Shown here: positions 1-9,998 of the stretch, in pieces | Position numbering within the stretch: position 1 is the first letter of the stretch | Layout of the letters: the number at the start of each line of letters is the position of its first letter | Position numbers and translations under genes: made by a program | Notes under the pieces: model-generated | What the model was told of the DNA's origin: nothing | Database searches by the model: none | The model's input: the letters and a program-made list of their open reading frames with translations, nothing else | From: Zeimonas sediminis | Lineage (GTDB): Bacteria > Pseudomonadota > Gammaproteobacteria > Burkholderiales > Burkholderiaceae_E | Length of the DNA stretch: 64,000 bases | Reading direction: 5' to 3' | NCBI RefSeq assembly: GCF_023721795.1 | Contig: NZ_JAMQYE010000001.1 | Location: forward strand, 2,701,671-2,765,670

Positions 1-1
1 G

Positions 2-436
2 CTGGCGATGACGGTGCGATACGCCGGCGAGCGCGAGCAGTTCGGCCGGCCGATCGGGCGCTTCCAGGCGATCCAGCAACAGCTGGCGCTGATGGCCGAA
101 CTGGTCGCGCAGGCCGCGATCGGCGTGGAGCTCGCATTCGACACCGACGGCCCACTGCCCGATCCGTTGCGGGCGGCCTGCGCCAAGCAGGTCGCGAGCG
201 CCAACGCGCTGCAGTGCGCTGCGATCGCCCACGCGGTGCACGGCGCGATCGGCGTCACCGGCGAGTACGACCTGCAGTTGTTCACCCGCCGGCTGCGCGC
301 CTGGGCCGCAGAGTGGGGCGGCGCACATGCCTGGGCGGCGGCGCTGGGGCGCGGGTTGCTCGGCGCCGGGCACGCTTCGGTCTGGCATGCGGTGATCGCG
401 GCGAGCGACGGAGACGGGGGAGGCCGGACGGCCTAG
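2..436 (+). CDS. Acyl-CoA dehydrogenase, C-terminal part (5' end outside window)
   Basis: The reading frame is open from the first complete codon of the window, so the gene begins upstream and only about 144 C-terminal residues are seen. The segment REQFGRPIGRFQAIQ is the conserved helix G/H region of acyl-CoA dehydrogenases. The later HAVHGAIGVTGEYDLQLF corresponds to the family's 'HGG.G.T.E..L...RR' motif near the flavin. This is the all-alpha C-terminal domain of an FAD-dependent enzyme that introduces an alpha,beta double bond into an acyl-CoA. The tail lacks the usual Ile-x-Glu-Gly-Thr motif, as in the CaiA-like clade. The natural substrate cannot be inferred from this piece. Confidence 0.85.
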   Translation: MAMTVRYAGEREQFGRPIGRFQAIQQQLALMAELVAQAAIGVELAFDTDGPLPDPLRAACAKQVASANALQCAAIAHAVHGAIGVTGEYDLQLFTRRLRAWAAEWGGAHAWAAALGRGLLGAGHASVWHAVIAASDGDGGGRTA

Positions 437-484
437 TCCGCAGGTTCGATTGCGACGACGAGGGGCGGCGCCTAGCTTGGCGGC

Positions 485-3400
485 ATGAAAGCCGCTGCCC
501 TCCGCCTGCTCGCCTGCCTGTTCTGCCTGGCCGTTTCGCCGGCGCACGCTTCGTCCTGCCTGCCGGCCGGCGGGGCGCCCGGCCCGATCCTCGCGATCGG
601 CGACTCTGGCCTGGGCGGCATCGGGCTGGTCCACAGCCCTTCGATCAGCCCGATCCCGGGACAGTCGAGCGGGGGCCTGGTGGCGAACCTGGTGGGCGCG
701 GCCCCGGCGCCCGCCTGCGGCCCCGCCGCATCGCCAGAGCCGGCGAGCCTGCCCGCCCCCTCGCCAGGGCGCGCGGCCGGCAATCCGGTCGATCTGGTCA
801 GCGGCAACAAGTACGCGCTGGCGGTCGACGCGCTGCTGCCCGACCCCGAATCCGGCCTGGGCGCTGCGCTGCGCGAGGCGCTCGGCGACGACGCCGCGCA
901 CGCGCTGGGCGAGGCCTGGACGCCGTTCGCACCGCTGCGCTTCGCCTTCACCCGCCACTACAACAGCCGCTTCGAGGCGTCCGGTCCCATGGGCCCCGGC
1001 TGGCGGCACGGCTTCGAGACCGCGCTCGCCCGACTGCGCGGCCGGCACGGCATCGAGCTGCAGGTGGTGCAGGCCGACGGCCGTCGACTGGTCTTTCGCC
1101 GCGATGCGGGCGGCGGCTTCGGCGGCCTCGAACCGGGCAGCGGCCGGATCGACGAGCACCTCGGCGCCGGCCTGCCGTGGGCCTGGCGCTGGCCCGACGG
1201 GCGGATCCTGCGCTTCGACCGGCAGGGCCGCCTGGCGCGGATCGAGGCGCCCGATCGCGAGCGGCTGGCCCTCGAACGCGATGCCGGCGGGCGGCTGGCC
1301 AGCGTCGGCGACGCGTCGGGCCGGGCGATTCGGTTCGAGTATTCGGGCGACCGGCTGGCCGCGCTGGTCCTGCCGGACGGGCTGCGCGTCCGCTACGAAT
1401 ACGACGTTCACGGCGTGCTGGCCGCGGTCCGCTATCCGGACGGGCGAAGCGTCCGGCACCACTACGAGGACCTGCGCGCCTTCCACTGGCTCACCGGCGT
1501 CGAGCGGCCCGATGGCCGTCGCAGCCGTTACCGCTACGACGACACCGGCCGGGTCGTCGAGTCCGTTCCGGTCGAAGGCGAGGCTCTCGGGGCGCTGGCC
1601 TTCGGCTGGCGGGTGCCGTCCGAGCCCGGAGGCGTCGGCAGCACCACGGTGACCGAGGGGGATCGCACGTCGACCTGGCAATGGCGAATCGATCCCGCCA
1701 CCGGCGAGGCCGGGCTGCTCGCGATGGAGGGACTTCCCTGCAGCGTCTGCCCGACGCTTCGGTCGAGCTCCGACAGCAAGAAAATCTCGAATTCAGGGCC
1801 GCAGCGGTCACTCACTTACGACACCTTCGGCCTGCCTGCCGAAGCCCGGCTCTCGGGTCGCGCCAGGCGTTCGGACGAGCCTCTGGCACCGATCGCCATG
1901 CACCTGCGCTGGCAGCGCCATGCCGACGGCCCGCTGGCCGGCAAGCTGGCCTGGGTCGAGCGAGTCGCGCCCGACGGTCGGGCCGCGCGCACCGCGTTTC
2001 GTCACGACTCGCGCAGGCAGCTTGTCGCGATCGAGCGGCCGGAGGGCCTGGTCGAACGGATCGAGCGCGACCGTCTTGGCAGGCCTGCGGTCCGGCACGG
2101 ATCCGACCGCGCGCGTCGCGTCGCGAGCTTCGACCGGCTGTGGCGGCTCGTGGCGTGGCGCGTGCGCGACGCGGTCACCACGGTGGAGTGGGACGAGCGC
2201 GGCTTGCCCGTGGCGATCGCCTGGCCTGCCGGCGATCGCTGGTCCCTGGCCTGGCGGGCGGACGCGGTCGAGATTCGCTCGGACCGGGGTTGGGTGGCCG
2301 GCAGCGAGCGTGCGTCCTCGCGCTCCGGCGGACCGCGCGGCGCGGCCGTGGCGCTCGCGCTCGCCGCGCCCGATCCGGTCGTCGTCGATGCGGCCGGCCG
2401 CCGCACCGAGATCCGCCACGACGATTTCGGCCGACTGGTCGAGTCCCGCTCGACCGATGCAGGGTGGCGCCGTTACCGCCACGACGCCTGGGGCCGGATC
2501 GCCCGGATCGACTCGGCCGACGGCGTCGTCGAGACCCGGCGCCACGATGCGGCCGGCCGGCTGCTCGAGCGCGAGCAGGCGGGGGCCGGCGAGCGGATCC
2601 TGACCCGGTTCGAATGGCGGGGCGGCTTGCTGATCGGAATCGAGCACCCGGCCCAGCAGACGCGAATCGAGCACGATGCCGCGGGGCGGGTGACCGCGGT
2701 CGTCGACCGGGTCGCGGGCGCCGAGCACCGATTCGGTTTCGAGCGCGACGGGCGCGAGCGCATCGTTGCCCGAGAGCTGCCCGGCGGCGCCCGAATCGAG
2801 TATCGCAACGACCGGCAAGGCCGGCCGGTCGCAATGCGCTACCGCGAGCCGGACGGGCCGCCGGTCGCGATCGTCGAAGACGTCGTCTACCGGAATGGCC
2901 GTGCGGTGGCCTGGCGCTTCGGCAACGGCACCGGCTTCGAGCGCCGCGACGACGACGCGGGCAGGCCGATCGACTGGCGATGGAAAGGCCGGCGCGGCAC
3001 GCCTGCGGGGACAGGCACGCGCATCGGACATCGCGATTCGCCGGGACACGGCGATGCGCTGCCCGCCTGGCGCTATCGCTGGCGGCACGACGGCCTGCCG
3101 GCCAGCATCGCCGACGCGCGCGTCGAGCGCCGCCTGGGCTGGGACATGCTCGGCAGGCTGATCGTCGACGAGCGCCATCCGGTCGCGGGCGCGCAGGGGC
3201 TGGGCGCAGGCGGGCCAGGCGGGGGCGGGCCGGCCGGCGCCGAGTACTTCGCCTGGGACCTCGCCGGCGACCTGCGCTTCGCCAGGGCTCCCGACGGCGG
3301 CGGCTGGCGTGCCGCCGACGACCCGCCTCGCGATCCGGCGGGCCGGCCGATGCGTCACGGCGACCGCGAACTGCGCTACGGCCCGCAAGGCCGGATCGTC

Positions 3401-4897
3401 GAGGTGCGCGACGCCGGGCGCCTGGTGGCCGCCTATGCCTACAACGCAGCCGGCGAGCGGATCGGCAAGCGTGTCGGGGCGGTCGAGACCGGCTTCCTGT
3501 ACCGCGGCCGGCGTCTTGCGGCCGAGCTCGGCGCCGACGGCCGACCGACGCGCCACTACCTGCGCTGGCTCGGCATGCCGGTGGCGATCGTCGATCGCAC
3601 TCCGGGCGGCACGCGGATCGCCTGGCTGCACGGCGATCACCTCGGCACGCCGCACGCGGCCAGCGATGCGAGCGGCCGGCTCGTGTGGCAGGCCGACTAC
3701 CGGGCCTTCGGCGCGGTGGCCGCGCAGCGCGGCCCCCTTCGCCAGCCGCTGCGACTGGACGGCCAGTACCACGATCCCGAAACCGGCCTGCACGACAACT
3801 ACCTGCGCAGCTACGACCCGGCCACCGGCCGCTACCTCGAGCCCGACCCGCTCGGCCTGGCCGGCGGCCTGAACCGGCACGCCTACGCCGAAGGCAACCC
3901 GCTGATGGCCACCGACCCGCTGGGCCTGATCCTGTTCGCCTTCGACGGCACGAACAACGGGGCCGATCCGCCCGGCGTCGACGACGTCTCCAACGTCAGG
4001 AAGTTCTTCGAGCTGTACGACGCCGGCGCGAAGTGGTACATGACCGGCGTCGGCCTCGACGACCCGGGCAGCGGCATCCGGACGAACGCGCTCGACCCGC
4101 TCGACGCGAACACCGCGCGCGCCCGTGTCGACTACATGCTCGGCGCGCTCGACGGCTACATGGACGACGGCCGGATCGGGCAGACCGTCGACATCGACGT
4201 GGTCGGCTTCTCGCGCGGCGCGGCCATGGCGCGCGACTTCGCCAACCGGGTGGCCGGGCTGGATGCCGAGCGCTACTGGTGGGCCAAGGGCTTCTGCGTG
4301 AACCTGCGCTTCCTGGGCCTGTGGGACACGGTCGCGCAGTTCGGCCCCAACGGCAGCGACAACCACCGCTGGCAGCTCGGCATCCCGTCGGCGGTCGGCG
4401 CAGCCTTTCACGCGGTGGCGCTGAATGAGCACCGCTCGCTGTTCCCGCTCGAGGGCGCCAGCGGCGCCGCGGTCATCGAGCGCGGCTTCATCGGCAGCCA
4501 CGCCGATGTCGGCGGCGGCAATGCCGAGGGCGACCTGTCCGACGTGTCGCTCGCCTGGATGGCGCAGATGGCGGCGCGATCGGGCGTGGCGCTCAAGCCG
4601 CTGCCGGAGCGTTACCTGAGCGTCGAGTCGCCGGTTCTGCACGACCGCAACTACGACCGCGCCGGCGACCGCCGGGTGGCGACCCGGGACGCGACCGGCG
4701 CCGTCGTCGCCGGCGGCGCCCAGCGCGCCGCGCCGATCGCCGGCATGGACTGGTCCGGCTCGAGGCCCTTCCTGATCGTGTCGCCGCGGCGCGAGCGCGA
4801 CGCCTACGGCCGGCTGTCGATCGTCGGCAGCGTCGATATCGAGGCCTATGCGAACTGGCTCGCCGATCACTATGGCATCCGGGTCGCGGTCCGGTGA
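485..4897 (+). CDS. Secreted RHS/YD-repeat protein with C-terminal DUF2235 (Tle1-like) lipase domain
   Basis: This 1470-residue protein starts with a Sec-type signal peptide (hydrophobic stretch followed by SPAHA-SS). Residues of roughly 100-1090 form a long YD-repeat shell (many 'YRYDDTGR', 'RYDxxGR' units). An RHS-associated core follows ([19 protein letters not shown]... ending DPLGL near residue 1149). Directly after it comes an alpha/beta-hydrolase of the DUF2235 type: FDGTNN (D1154), the nucleophile elbow GFSRGA (S1243), LWDTV (D1281) and HADVGGG (H1339). DUF2235 includes the type VI phospholipase effectors Tle1. In RHS proteins the variable toxin lies exactly after such a core. No PAAR or VgrG domain is present, so export appears to be Sec-dependent. 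The GTGA overlap with the following lipoprotein suggests an effector-immunity pair. Toxic activity is inference. Confidence 0.85.
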   Translation: MKAAALRLLACLFCLAVSPAHASSCLPAGGAPGPILAIGDSGLGGIGLVHSPSISPIPGQSSGGLVANLVGAAPAPACGPAASPEPASLPAPSPGRAAGNPVDLVSGNKYALAVDALLPDPESGLGAALREALGDDAAHALGEAWTPFAPLRFAFTRHYNSRFEASGPMGPGWRHGFETALARLRGRHGIELQVVQADGRRLVFRRDAGGGFGGLEPGSGRIDEHLGAGLPWAWRWPDGRILRFDRQGRLARIEAPDRERLALERDAGGRLASVGDASGRAIRFEYSGDRLAALVLPDGLRVRYEYDVHGVLAAVRYPDGRSVRHHYEDLRAFHWLTGVERPDGRRSRYRYDDTGRVVESVPVEGEALGALAFGWRVPSEPGGVGSTTVTEGDRTSTWQWRIDPATGEAGLLAMEGLPCSVCPTLRSSSDSKKISNSGPQRSLTYDTFGLPAEARLSGRARRSDEPLAPIAMHLRWQRHADGPLAGKLAWVERVAPDGRAARTAFRHDSRRQLVAIERPEGLVERIERDRLGRPAVRHGSDRARRVASFDRLWRLVAWRVRDAVTTVEWDERGLPVAIAWPAGDRWSLAWRADAVEIRSDRGWVAGSERASSRSGGPRGAAVALALAAPDPVVVDAAGRRTEIRHDDFGRLVESRSTDAGWRRYRHDAWGRIARIDSADGVVETRRHDAAGRLLEREQAGAGERILTRFEWRGGLLIGIEHPAQQTRIEHDAAGRVTAVVDRVAGAEHRFGFERDGRERIVARELPGGARIEYRNDRQGRPVAMRYREPDGPPVAIVEDVVYRNGRAVAWRFGNGTGFERRDDDAGRPIDWRWKGRRGTPAGTGTRIGHRDSPGHGDALPAWRYRWRHDGLPASIADARVERRLGWDMLGRLIVDERHPVAGAQGLGAGGPGGGGPAGAEYFAWDLAGDLRFARAPDGGGWRAADDPPRDPAGRPMRHGDRELRYGPQGRIVEVRDAGRLVAAYAYNAAGERIGKRVGAVETGFLYRGRRLAAELGADGRPTRHYLRWLGMPVAIVDRTPGGTRIAWLHGDHLGTPHAASDASGRLVWQADYRAFGAVAAQRGPLRQPLRLDGQYHDPETGLHDNYLRSYDPATGRYLEPDPLGLAGGLNRHAYAEGNPLMATDPLGLILFAFDGTNNGADPPGVDDVSNVRKFFELYDAGAKWYMTGVGLDDPGSGIRTNALDPLDANTARARVDYMLGALDGYMDDGRIGQTVDIDVVGFSRGAAMARDFANRVAGLDAERYWWAKGFCVNLRFLGLWDTVAQFGPNGSDNHRWQLGIPSAVGAAFHAVALNEHRSLFPLEGASGAAVIERGFIGSHADVGGGNAEGDLSDVSLAWMAQMAARSGVALKPLPERYLSVESPVLHDRNYDRAGDRRVATRDATGAVVAGGAQRAAPIAGMDWSGSRPFLIVSPRRERDAYGRLSIVGSVDIEAYANWLADHYGIRVAVR

Positions 4898-5379
4898 ACC
4901 GGCGCCGGCGCCTCCTTCTCGCCACGCCTGGCCTCGCGGTTCTGGCGGGTTGTCTGCGGCGAGATCCGCGGATCGGCCTCGAACTGGTCTACGAGGCCGC
5001 CGCGCCGGTCGTCGTCGGGCAGTTGTGGTTCGACGACGCGCCGATGCTCGCCAGCCGGGGTGCGGAGCTCCACGTATCGCCCCACTCGACCGCCCACGAA
5101 GCGCGTTTCACCCCGTCCGGCGCGGTGGTCCCCGCCATCGTCGGCGCCCGCTGGCGCTACGAGGCGACCGACCCGGTCGACGAGGCCGCGTTCCAGTCGC
5201 TGCCCGACGACCGCCTGCCCTGGCGCGAGGCCGAGGACAGCGCGGCCCTGCGCGCCGCCATGACCCCCGAGGCGCTCGTGCTGCTGCGCGACGACCCCGA
5301 CCGTCACCGCCTGCGCCTGGTGTTGCGATTCGACCGGGCGCGGCTCTGGCTGAAATGGCAGGTGAGGCAATGGCGTTGA
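4894..5379 (+). CDS. Small lipoprotein, candidate immunity protein for the RHS lipase
   Basis: A 161-residue protein starts at GTG, which overlaps the stop of the RHS gene in a GTGA junction, so its translation is probably coupled. The N-terminus (four arginines, then [14 protein letters not shown]) is a classic signal peptide with lipobox, predicting lipidation at Cys20. The remainder is soluble and acidic, with no motif I recognise. Known Tle1-type phospholipase effectors are commonly encoded beside a periplasmic lipoprotein that neutralises them. Position, coupling and localisation fit such a role here, but the sequence itself does not prove it. It could alternatively be an accessory factor for surface display of the RHS protein. 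Confidence 0.75.
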   Translation: MNRRRRLLLATPGLAVLAGCLRRDPRIGLELVYEAAAPVVVGQLWFDDAPMLASRGAELHVSPHSTAHEARFTPSGAVVPAIVGARWRYEATDPVDEAAFQSLPDDRLPWREAEDSAALRAAMTPEALVLLRDDPDRHRLRLVLRFDRARLWLKWQVRQWR

Positions 5380-5396
5380 CGTTAACGTTAACGTCA
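5377..5396. promoter_or_regulatory. 20-bp perfect palindrome upstream of icmF, candidate operator
   Basis: The sequence TGACGTTAAC|GTTAACGTCA is its own reverse complement over 20 bp and starts on the stop codon of the preceding lipoprotein gene. A -35-like TTGACG begins at 5376, overlapping the palindrome. It is strikingly AT-rich for this region and is the only such site in the 233-bp leader of icmF. MerR-type (LiuR-like) and TetR-type regulators of acyl-CoA and branched-chain amino acid catabolism bind palindromes of similar look. The regulator is not identified. Confidence 0.55.
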
Positions 5397-5612
5397 TGTA
5401 GCGTGCCGAGTCCGGGCCGGACGGGGGGCGCGGCGAGCCGCCGCGGCATTCGCTTCCCCGCCGACGCCGCTCCGGATTCCTCGCGCGCGCCGCCGCGTCG
5501 CGCGATACTGCCGTCATCGACCGAAAGCCTCGCGGCCCCGGGCCGCTCGCGCGATCTCCGCGGTCGCCGCGGGCCGCCCGTCCAGGGCCGTCTTCCGCGC
5601 AGGACCCCGACC

Positions 5613-8600
5613 ATGACCGACCTGTCCGACCAGAAGCAGCTCGCCGACTACCGGATGAAGAACCGGGTGCGTTTCGTGACCGCCGCCTCGCTGTTCGACG
5701 GCCACGACGCCTCGATCAACATCATGCGGCGCATCCTCCAGAGCAAGGGCGCCGAGGTCATCCACCTGGGCCACAACCGGTCGGTTCGCGAGATCGTCGA
5801 CTGCGCGCTGCAGGAAGACGCGCACGCGATCGCGATCTCGTCCTACCAGGGCGGCCACGTCGAGTACTTCAAGTACATGATCGACCTGTTGCGCGAGGCC
5901 GGCGCCGGCCACGTCAAGGTGTTCGGCGGCGGCGGCGGGGTGATCGTGCCGTCCGAGATCCGCGAACTGCACGAGTACGGCGTCGAACGCATCTACAGTC
6001 CCGAAGACGGCCAGCGCATGGGCCTGCAGGGCATGATCGCCGACATGATCCGGCGCTGCGACGTCGACCTGTCGCAGTACGCGCCGGCCAGTCTCGACGA
6101 GATCGTGGCGCCGGCCGGCGATGCCGACGTCGACGCGGCGGCGCGTGCCAGGCTCGCGAAGTCGCGCCGCGCGCTCGCCCAGGCGATCACCGCGCTCGAG
6201 CTCGGTCACGTCGACGGTCGCATGGACGAAGCGCAATTCGCTGCCTGGCGCGCCGAGCTGCACAAGCGCGCCGAAACGATCGCGACGCCCACGCTGGGCA
6301 TCACCGGCACCGGTGGCGCCGGCAAGTCCAGCCTCACCGACGAGCTGATCCGTCGCTTCCGGCTCGACCAGGACGACCGGATGCGGCTGGCGGTGATCTC
6401 GGTCGATCCCACCCGACGCAAGAGCGGCGGCGCGCTGCTCGGCGACCGGATCCGGATGAACGCGATCGACCATCCGAACGTGTTCATGCGCTCGCTGGCC
6501 ACCCGCGAAGCCGGCAGCGAGATCAGCCAGGCCCTGCCCGACGCGATCGCCGCCTGCAAGCTCGCCGGCTTCGACCTGATCGTCGTCGAGACCTCGGGCA
6601 TCGGCCAGGGCGACGCCGCGATCGTGCCGCTGGTCGACGCCACGCTCTACGTGATGACGCCCGAGTTCGGCGCTGCCAGCCAGCTCGAGAAGATCGACAT
6701 GCTCGACTTCGCCGACTTCGTCGCGATCAACAAGTTCGACCGCAAGGGCGCGATGGACGCGCTGCGCGACGTCTCCAAGCAGTACCAGCGCAACCGCGAG
6801 CTGTTCACGAAGCGCCCCGAGGAGATGCCGGTATTCGGCACCCAGGCCTCGCGCTTCAACGACGACGGCGTCACCGCGCTGTACCAGGGCATGCTGCCGC
6901 GGCTGGTAGAGCTCGGGCTGAAGCTGCCGCTGGCCGGCACGCCCGAGGCCGCCGGCGCTGGCCGCGCGGACGCGACGCTCGGCGGCCGCCTGCCGAGGGT
7001 CGAGGGCCGGCATTCGTCGAGCCAGGTGGTGATCGTGCCGCCCGCCCGCATCCGCTACCTGGCCGACGTGGCCGACACGGTCCGCGGCTACAAGCGGCGC
7101 GCCCGCGAGCAGGCGCGGCTCGCTCGCCAGGTGCAGCAGCTGCGCGAATCCGCCCGGATGCTGCTGGAGGAAGACGCCGAGAAGAGCGGCGCGCGCAAGA
7201 CCGTCGAGGCGCTGGCCGACAAGCGCGAGGCGATGCTCGACCCGGCCGCGAAGAAGCTGCTGGCGATGTGGCCCGACATGCAGAAGGCCTACGCCGGCGA
7301 CGAATACGTGGTGAAGATCCGCGACCGCGAGATCCGCACGAAGCTCACCTACACCTCGCTGTCGGGCACGAAGATCCGCAAGGTCGTGCTGCCGGGCTAC
7401 GAGGACCACGGCGAGCTGCTGAAGTGGCTGATGCTCGAGAACGTGCCCGGCTCCTTCCCGTACACCGGCGGCGTGTTCGCGTTCAAGCGCGAGAACGAGG
7501 ACCCGACCCGCATGTTCGCCGGCGAGGGCGACCCCTTCCGCACCAACCGGCGCTTCAAGCTGCTGTCCGAGGGCATGCCGGCCAAGCGCCTGTCCACCGC
7601 CTTCGACTCGGTCACGCTGTACGGCCACGACCCCGACCTGCGGCCCGACATCTACGGCAAGGTCGGCAACTCGGGCGTGAGCATCGCCACGCTCGACGAC
7701 ATGAAGGTGCTGTACTCGGGCTTCGACCTGTGCGATCCGGCCACCAGCGTCAGCATGACGATCAACGGCCCGGCGCCGACGATCCTCGCGATGTTCATGA
7801 ACACCGCGATCGACCAGCAGGTCGAGAAGTTCGAGCGCGACAACGGCCGCCAGCCGACCGACGACGAGCACCAGAAGATCCGCGAGTGGACGCTGTCCAC
7901 GGTGCGCGGCACGGTGCAGGCCGACATCCTGAAGGAAGACCAGGGCCAGAACACCTGCATCTTCAGCACCGAGTTCTCGCTCAAGGTCATGGGCGACATC
8001 CAGGAGTACTTCGTCCACCACGACGTGCGCAACTTCTATTCGGTCAGCATCAGCGGCTACCACATCGCCGAGGCCGGCGCGAACCCGATCAGCCAGCTCG
8101 CCTTCACGCTGTCCAACGGCTTCACCTTCGTCGAGGCCTATCTCGCGCGCGGCATGCACATCGACGACTTCGCGCCGAACCTGAGCTTCTTCTTCTCCAA
8201 CGGCATGGACCCCGAGTACACGGTGCTCGGCCGCGTGGCGCGGCGGATCTGGGCGGTCGCGATGAAGGAGCGCTACGGCGCCAACGAGCGCAGCCAGAAG
8301 CTCAAGTACCACTGCCAGACCAGCGGCCGCAGCCTGCACGCGCAGGAGATCGACTTCAACGACATCCGCACCACGCTGCAGGCGCTGATCGCCACCTACG
8401 ACAACGCCAACTCGCTGCACACCAACGCCTACGACGAGGCGATCACCACGCCCACCGAGGAGAGCGTGCGGCGCGCGATGGCAATCCAGCTGATCATCAA
8501 CCGCGAGTGGGGGCTGGCGAAGAACGAGAACCCGAACCAGGGCGCCTTCGTGATCGACGAGCTGACCGAGCTGGTCGAGGAGGCAGTGCTGGCCGAGTTC

Positions 8601-9005
8601 GAGCGGATCGCCGAGCGCGGCGGCGTGCTCGGCGCGATGGAAACCGGCTACCAGCGCGGCAAGATCCAGGACGAGTCGATGCACTACGAGATGCTCAAGC
8701 ACACCGGCGAGCATCCGATCATCGGCGTCAACACCTTCCGCAATCCGCACGGCGATCCGATCCCGCAGACGCTCGAGCTGGCCCGCTCCACCGAGGAAGA
8801 AAAGCAGAGCCAGCTGAAGCGCCTGGCCGACTTCCACGCGCGCAACGCGAGCCAGGCGCCGGCGATGCTGCAGCGCCTCAAGGACACGGTGATCGCCAAC
8901 GGCAACGTGTTCGAGGTGTTGATGGACGCGGTGCGGGTCTGCTCGCTGGGCCAGATCACCGGCGCGCTTTTCGAGGTCGGCGGGCAGTACCGGCGCAGCA
9001 TGTAG
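5613..9005 (+). CDS. icmF: Fused isobutyryl-CoA mutase IcmF (B12-dependent mutase with GTPase chaperone)
   Basis: This 1130-residue protein interconverts isobutyryl-CoA and n-butyryl-CoA using adenosylcobalamin. Domain order is diagnostic of IcmF. The N-terminal B12-binding domain (residues about 18-150) carries DGHDASIN with the cobalt-ligand His31. The central MeaI-like G-protein domain has Walker A GTGGAGKS (232-239), followed by the C-terminal substrate-binding TIM-barrel domain (about 560-1130, with [14 protein letters not shown] and the [11 protein letters not shown] motif). In stand-alone mutases these three parts are separate genes. The ATG at 5613 is chosen because AGGA lies 8 nt upstream and homology starts there; the frame stays open further upstream but without similarity. 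Some IcmF relatives act on isovaleryl/pivalyl-CoA, so substrate preference needs care. Confidence 0.95.
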   Translation: MTDLSDQKQLADYRMKNRVRFVTAASLFDGHDASINIMRRILQSKGAEVIHLGHNRSVREIVDCALQEDAHAIAISSYQGGHVEYFKYMIDLLREAGAGHVKVFGGGGGVIVPSEIRELHEYGVERIYSPEDGQRMGLQGMIADMIRRCDVDLSQYAPASLDEIVAPAGDADVDAAARARLAKSRRALAQAITALELGHVDGRMDEAQFAAWRAELHKRAETIATPTLGITGTGGAGKSSLTDELIRRFRLDQDDRMRLAVISVDPTRRKSGGALLGDRIRMNAIDHPNVFMRSLATREAGSEISQALPDAIAACKLAGFDLIVVETSGIGQGDAAIVPLVDATLYVMTPEFGAASQLEKIDMLDFADFVAINKFDRKGAMDALRDVSKQYQRNRELFTKRPEEMPVFGTQASRFNDDGVTALYQGMLPRLVELGLKLPLAGTPEAAGAGRADATLGGRLPRVEGRHSSSQVVIVPPARIRYLADVADTVRGYKRRAREQARLARQVQQLRESARMLLEEDAEKSGARKTVEALADKREAMLDPAAKKLLAMWPDMQKAYAGDEYVVKIRDREIRTKLTYTSLSGTKIRKVVLPGYEDHGELLKWLMLENVPGSFPYTGGVFAFKRENEDPTRMFAGEGDPFRTNRRFKLLSEGMPAKRLSTAFDSVTLYGHDPDLRPDIYGKVGNSGVSIATLDDMKVLYSGFDLCDPATSVSMTINGPAPTILAMFMNTAIDQQVEKFERDNGRQPTDDEHQKIREWTLSTVRGTVQADILKEDQGQNTCIFSTEFSLKVMGDIQEYFVHHDVRNFYSVSISGYHIAEAGANPISQLAFTLSNGFTFVEAYLARGMHIDDFAPNLSFFFSNGMDPEYTVLGRVARRIWAVAMKERYGANERSQKLKYHCQTSGRSLHAQEIDFNDIRTTLQALIATYDNANSLHTNAYDEAITTPTEESVRRAMAIQLIINREWGLAKNENPNQGAFVIDELTELVEEAVLAEFERIAERGGVLGAMETGYQRGKIQDESMHYEMLKHTGEHPIIGVNTFRNPHGDPIPQTLELARSTEEEKQSQLKRLADFHARNASQAPAMLQRLKDTVIANGNVFEVLMDAVRVCSLGQITGALFEVGGQYRRSM

Positions 9006-9061
9006 CGCCCGGGGTGGCACTGCGGGCGTCGCCCGTCGGGAACCGGGCCGCCAGCCGGCAG

Positions 9062-9091
9062 CGGCGTGCCGGCGGCGGCCGCGGCACGCCG
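9062..9091. terminator. Hairpin between convergent icmF and DUF1127 gene
   Basis: Ten-base perfect arms (CGGCGTGCCG at 9062-9071 and CGGCACGCCG at 9082-9091) enclose a 10-nt loop in the 91-bp gap between two converging genes. There is no T-run, so it may be a GC-type bidirectional terminator or only a stabilising 3' structure. Confidence 0.4.
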
Positions 9092-9096
9092 GCCGG

Positions 9097-9414
9097 CTAG
9101 CGCAGGAAGTCCAGCCTTCGCGCGATCGCCTGGGCGCTGCGCTCGTTCTCGCGCAGGGCCCGCGCCCGCTCGATCAGTCGCTCCGGCGCGCCGATGTCGC
9201 GCAGGATCCTTTCGTCGAACCCGAGCAGGTCGTGCTCGTGACGGGCGCGGCGCCATCCGGCGAGCGCGCGGCCCGGACTCGGCAGGTCCGCACTGGGCAG
9301 GCCCGGACTCGGCAGCCGCAGCGCGCCGAACAGGGCCCGCGCGAGCTCGGCGATCCGCTGCGGGCGCAGCCCCGAGGGCGTCCGCGCCAGGACGCTTGCG
9401 CTCAGCCCTGTCAT
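9097..9414 (-). CDS. DUF1127 (YjiS-like) small basic protein
   Basis: A 105-residue protein. Its second half, WRRARHEHDLLGFDERILRDIG, is the DUF1127 signature (arginine-rich helix, then a Leu-Asp-Arg-Asp-Ile-Gly motif). Some DUF1127 proteins in alphaproteobacteria bind RNA and affect phosphate or carbon metabolism; a role here is unknown. The ATG at 9414 is preceded by GGGAG at 6 nt and overlaps the stop of the DUF2917 gene in an ATGA junction, so the two are one coupled unit. The N-terminal half is low-complexity (LPSPGLPSADLPSPG), which is unusual for the family and may act as a linker. Confidence 0.8.
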   Translation of the reverse strand: MTGLSASVLARTPSGLRPQRIAELARALFGALRLPSPGLPSADLPSPGRALAGWRRARHEHDLLGFDERILRDIGAPERLIERARALRENERSAQAIARRLDFLR

Positions 9415-9800
9415 GACTGTCTCCCGGCCAGGTGCCGGCCGAGCCACCACGCCGCCCGTTCCGGGACGCATGCGCGGCCGTCCGATGCCGGCGCCGATGC
9501 GGCGAACCTGAGCAGGGTCGCGCCCGGCGCGTCGCCGCTCGCGTGCAGCAGGCAGCCCGGCGCGACGGCGAGCGACTCGCCGCGGCCGAGGAAGTGGTCG
9601 GCCGACTCGCCGTCGATCGTGAGCCAGGCGCGGCCGCGCAGCACCTCGAGCCGGCCGGTCGGCCCGACGAGCAGGGCCGCCTGCTCGTCCCGGCCGAGGC
9701 GCATCAGCATGTCGGGTTCGGCCCTGCGCGGGGCCGGACCGGTCCGCGGGCGGAAGAACTTGCGAAGAATGGGCAACGGGTCGCGAAGGATGCTGGCCAC
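9411..9800 (-). CDS. DUF2917 family protein
   Basis: A 129-residue protein with the DUF2917 core: GRAWLTIDGESADHFLGRGESLAVAPG, a small cupin-like beta fold widespread in Betaproteobacteria. I chose the GTG at 9800 because an AGGAG lies exactly 7 nt upstream; an internal ATG at 9710 would remove 30 residues and lacks such a site. It forms a coupled operon with the DUF1127 gene and is divergent from the MocR-type regulator, an arrangement that suggests control by that regulator. Molecular function is not known; the cupin-like shape would allow small-molecule sensing, which is inference. Confidence 0.8.
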   Translation of the reverse strand: MASILRDPLPILRKFFRPRTGPAPRRAEPDMLMRLGRDEQAALLVGPTGRLEVLRGRAWLTIDGESADHFLGRGESLAVAPGCLLHASGDAPGATLLRFAASAPASDGRACVPERAAWWLGRHLAGRQS

Positions 9801-9912
9801 GGCGTCGCTCCTGGAGGGGAAGTTGCGATGCAGCCATGGTCGGCTTCGCGCCGGTCCGCGCCCAGCCCCAGGACGCCCCCAACTGCGGCGGCACAGCCCC
9901 CGCCGCGCCGCG

Positions 9913-9972
9913 TCTGTACCTGCCGGATCGGCCGCCATCTGTCATTGCCGTGGCACCTTCGACCGGTACAGA
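9913..9972. promoter_or_regulatory. Widely spaced inverted repeat between DUF2917 and MocR genes
   Basis: TCTGTACC (9913-9920) and GGTACAGA (9965-9972) are perfect 8-bp inverted copies whose centres lie 52 bp apart, about five helical turns. They sit in the 198-bp divergent intergenic region just before the regulator's ribosome-binding site. MocR-type regulators are dimers that commonly bind two separated half-sites near their own gene, so this is a plausible autoregulatory operator. Confidence 0.4.
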
Positions 9973-9998
9973 ATGGTGTGTCTGGAGGTGCGACGGAC

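Noticed and set aside
214-4428. 1404-codon plus-strand frame overlapping the RHS gene
   Set aside because: Arginine-rich nonsense in the +1 frame of the RHS gene; no signal, repeats or start context.
1808-4870. 1020-codon open frame on the minus strand opposite the RHS gene
   Set aside because: It mirrors the RHS codons, has no domain resemblance and a composition typical of antisense frames at 70% GC.
5380-5612. Possible cobalamin riboswitch ahead of icmF
   Set aside because: I looked for the B12-box (GCCACTG-like core) and did not see it; only the palindrome is notable.
5514-9020. 1168-codon open frame on the minus strand opposite icmF
   Set aside because: Low-complexity Val/Gln/His/Asp-rich translation is the shadow of the highly conserved icmF frame; no family match.
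7268-9100. 610-codon plus-strand frame inside icmF
   Set aside because: Alternative-frame shadow; the icmF frame carries all motifs.
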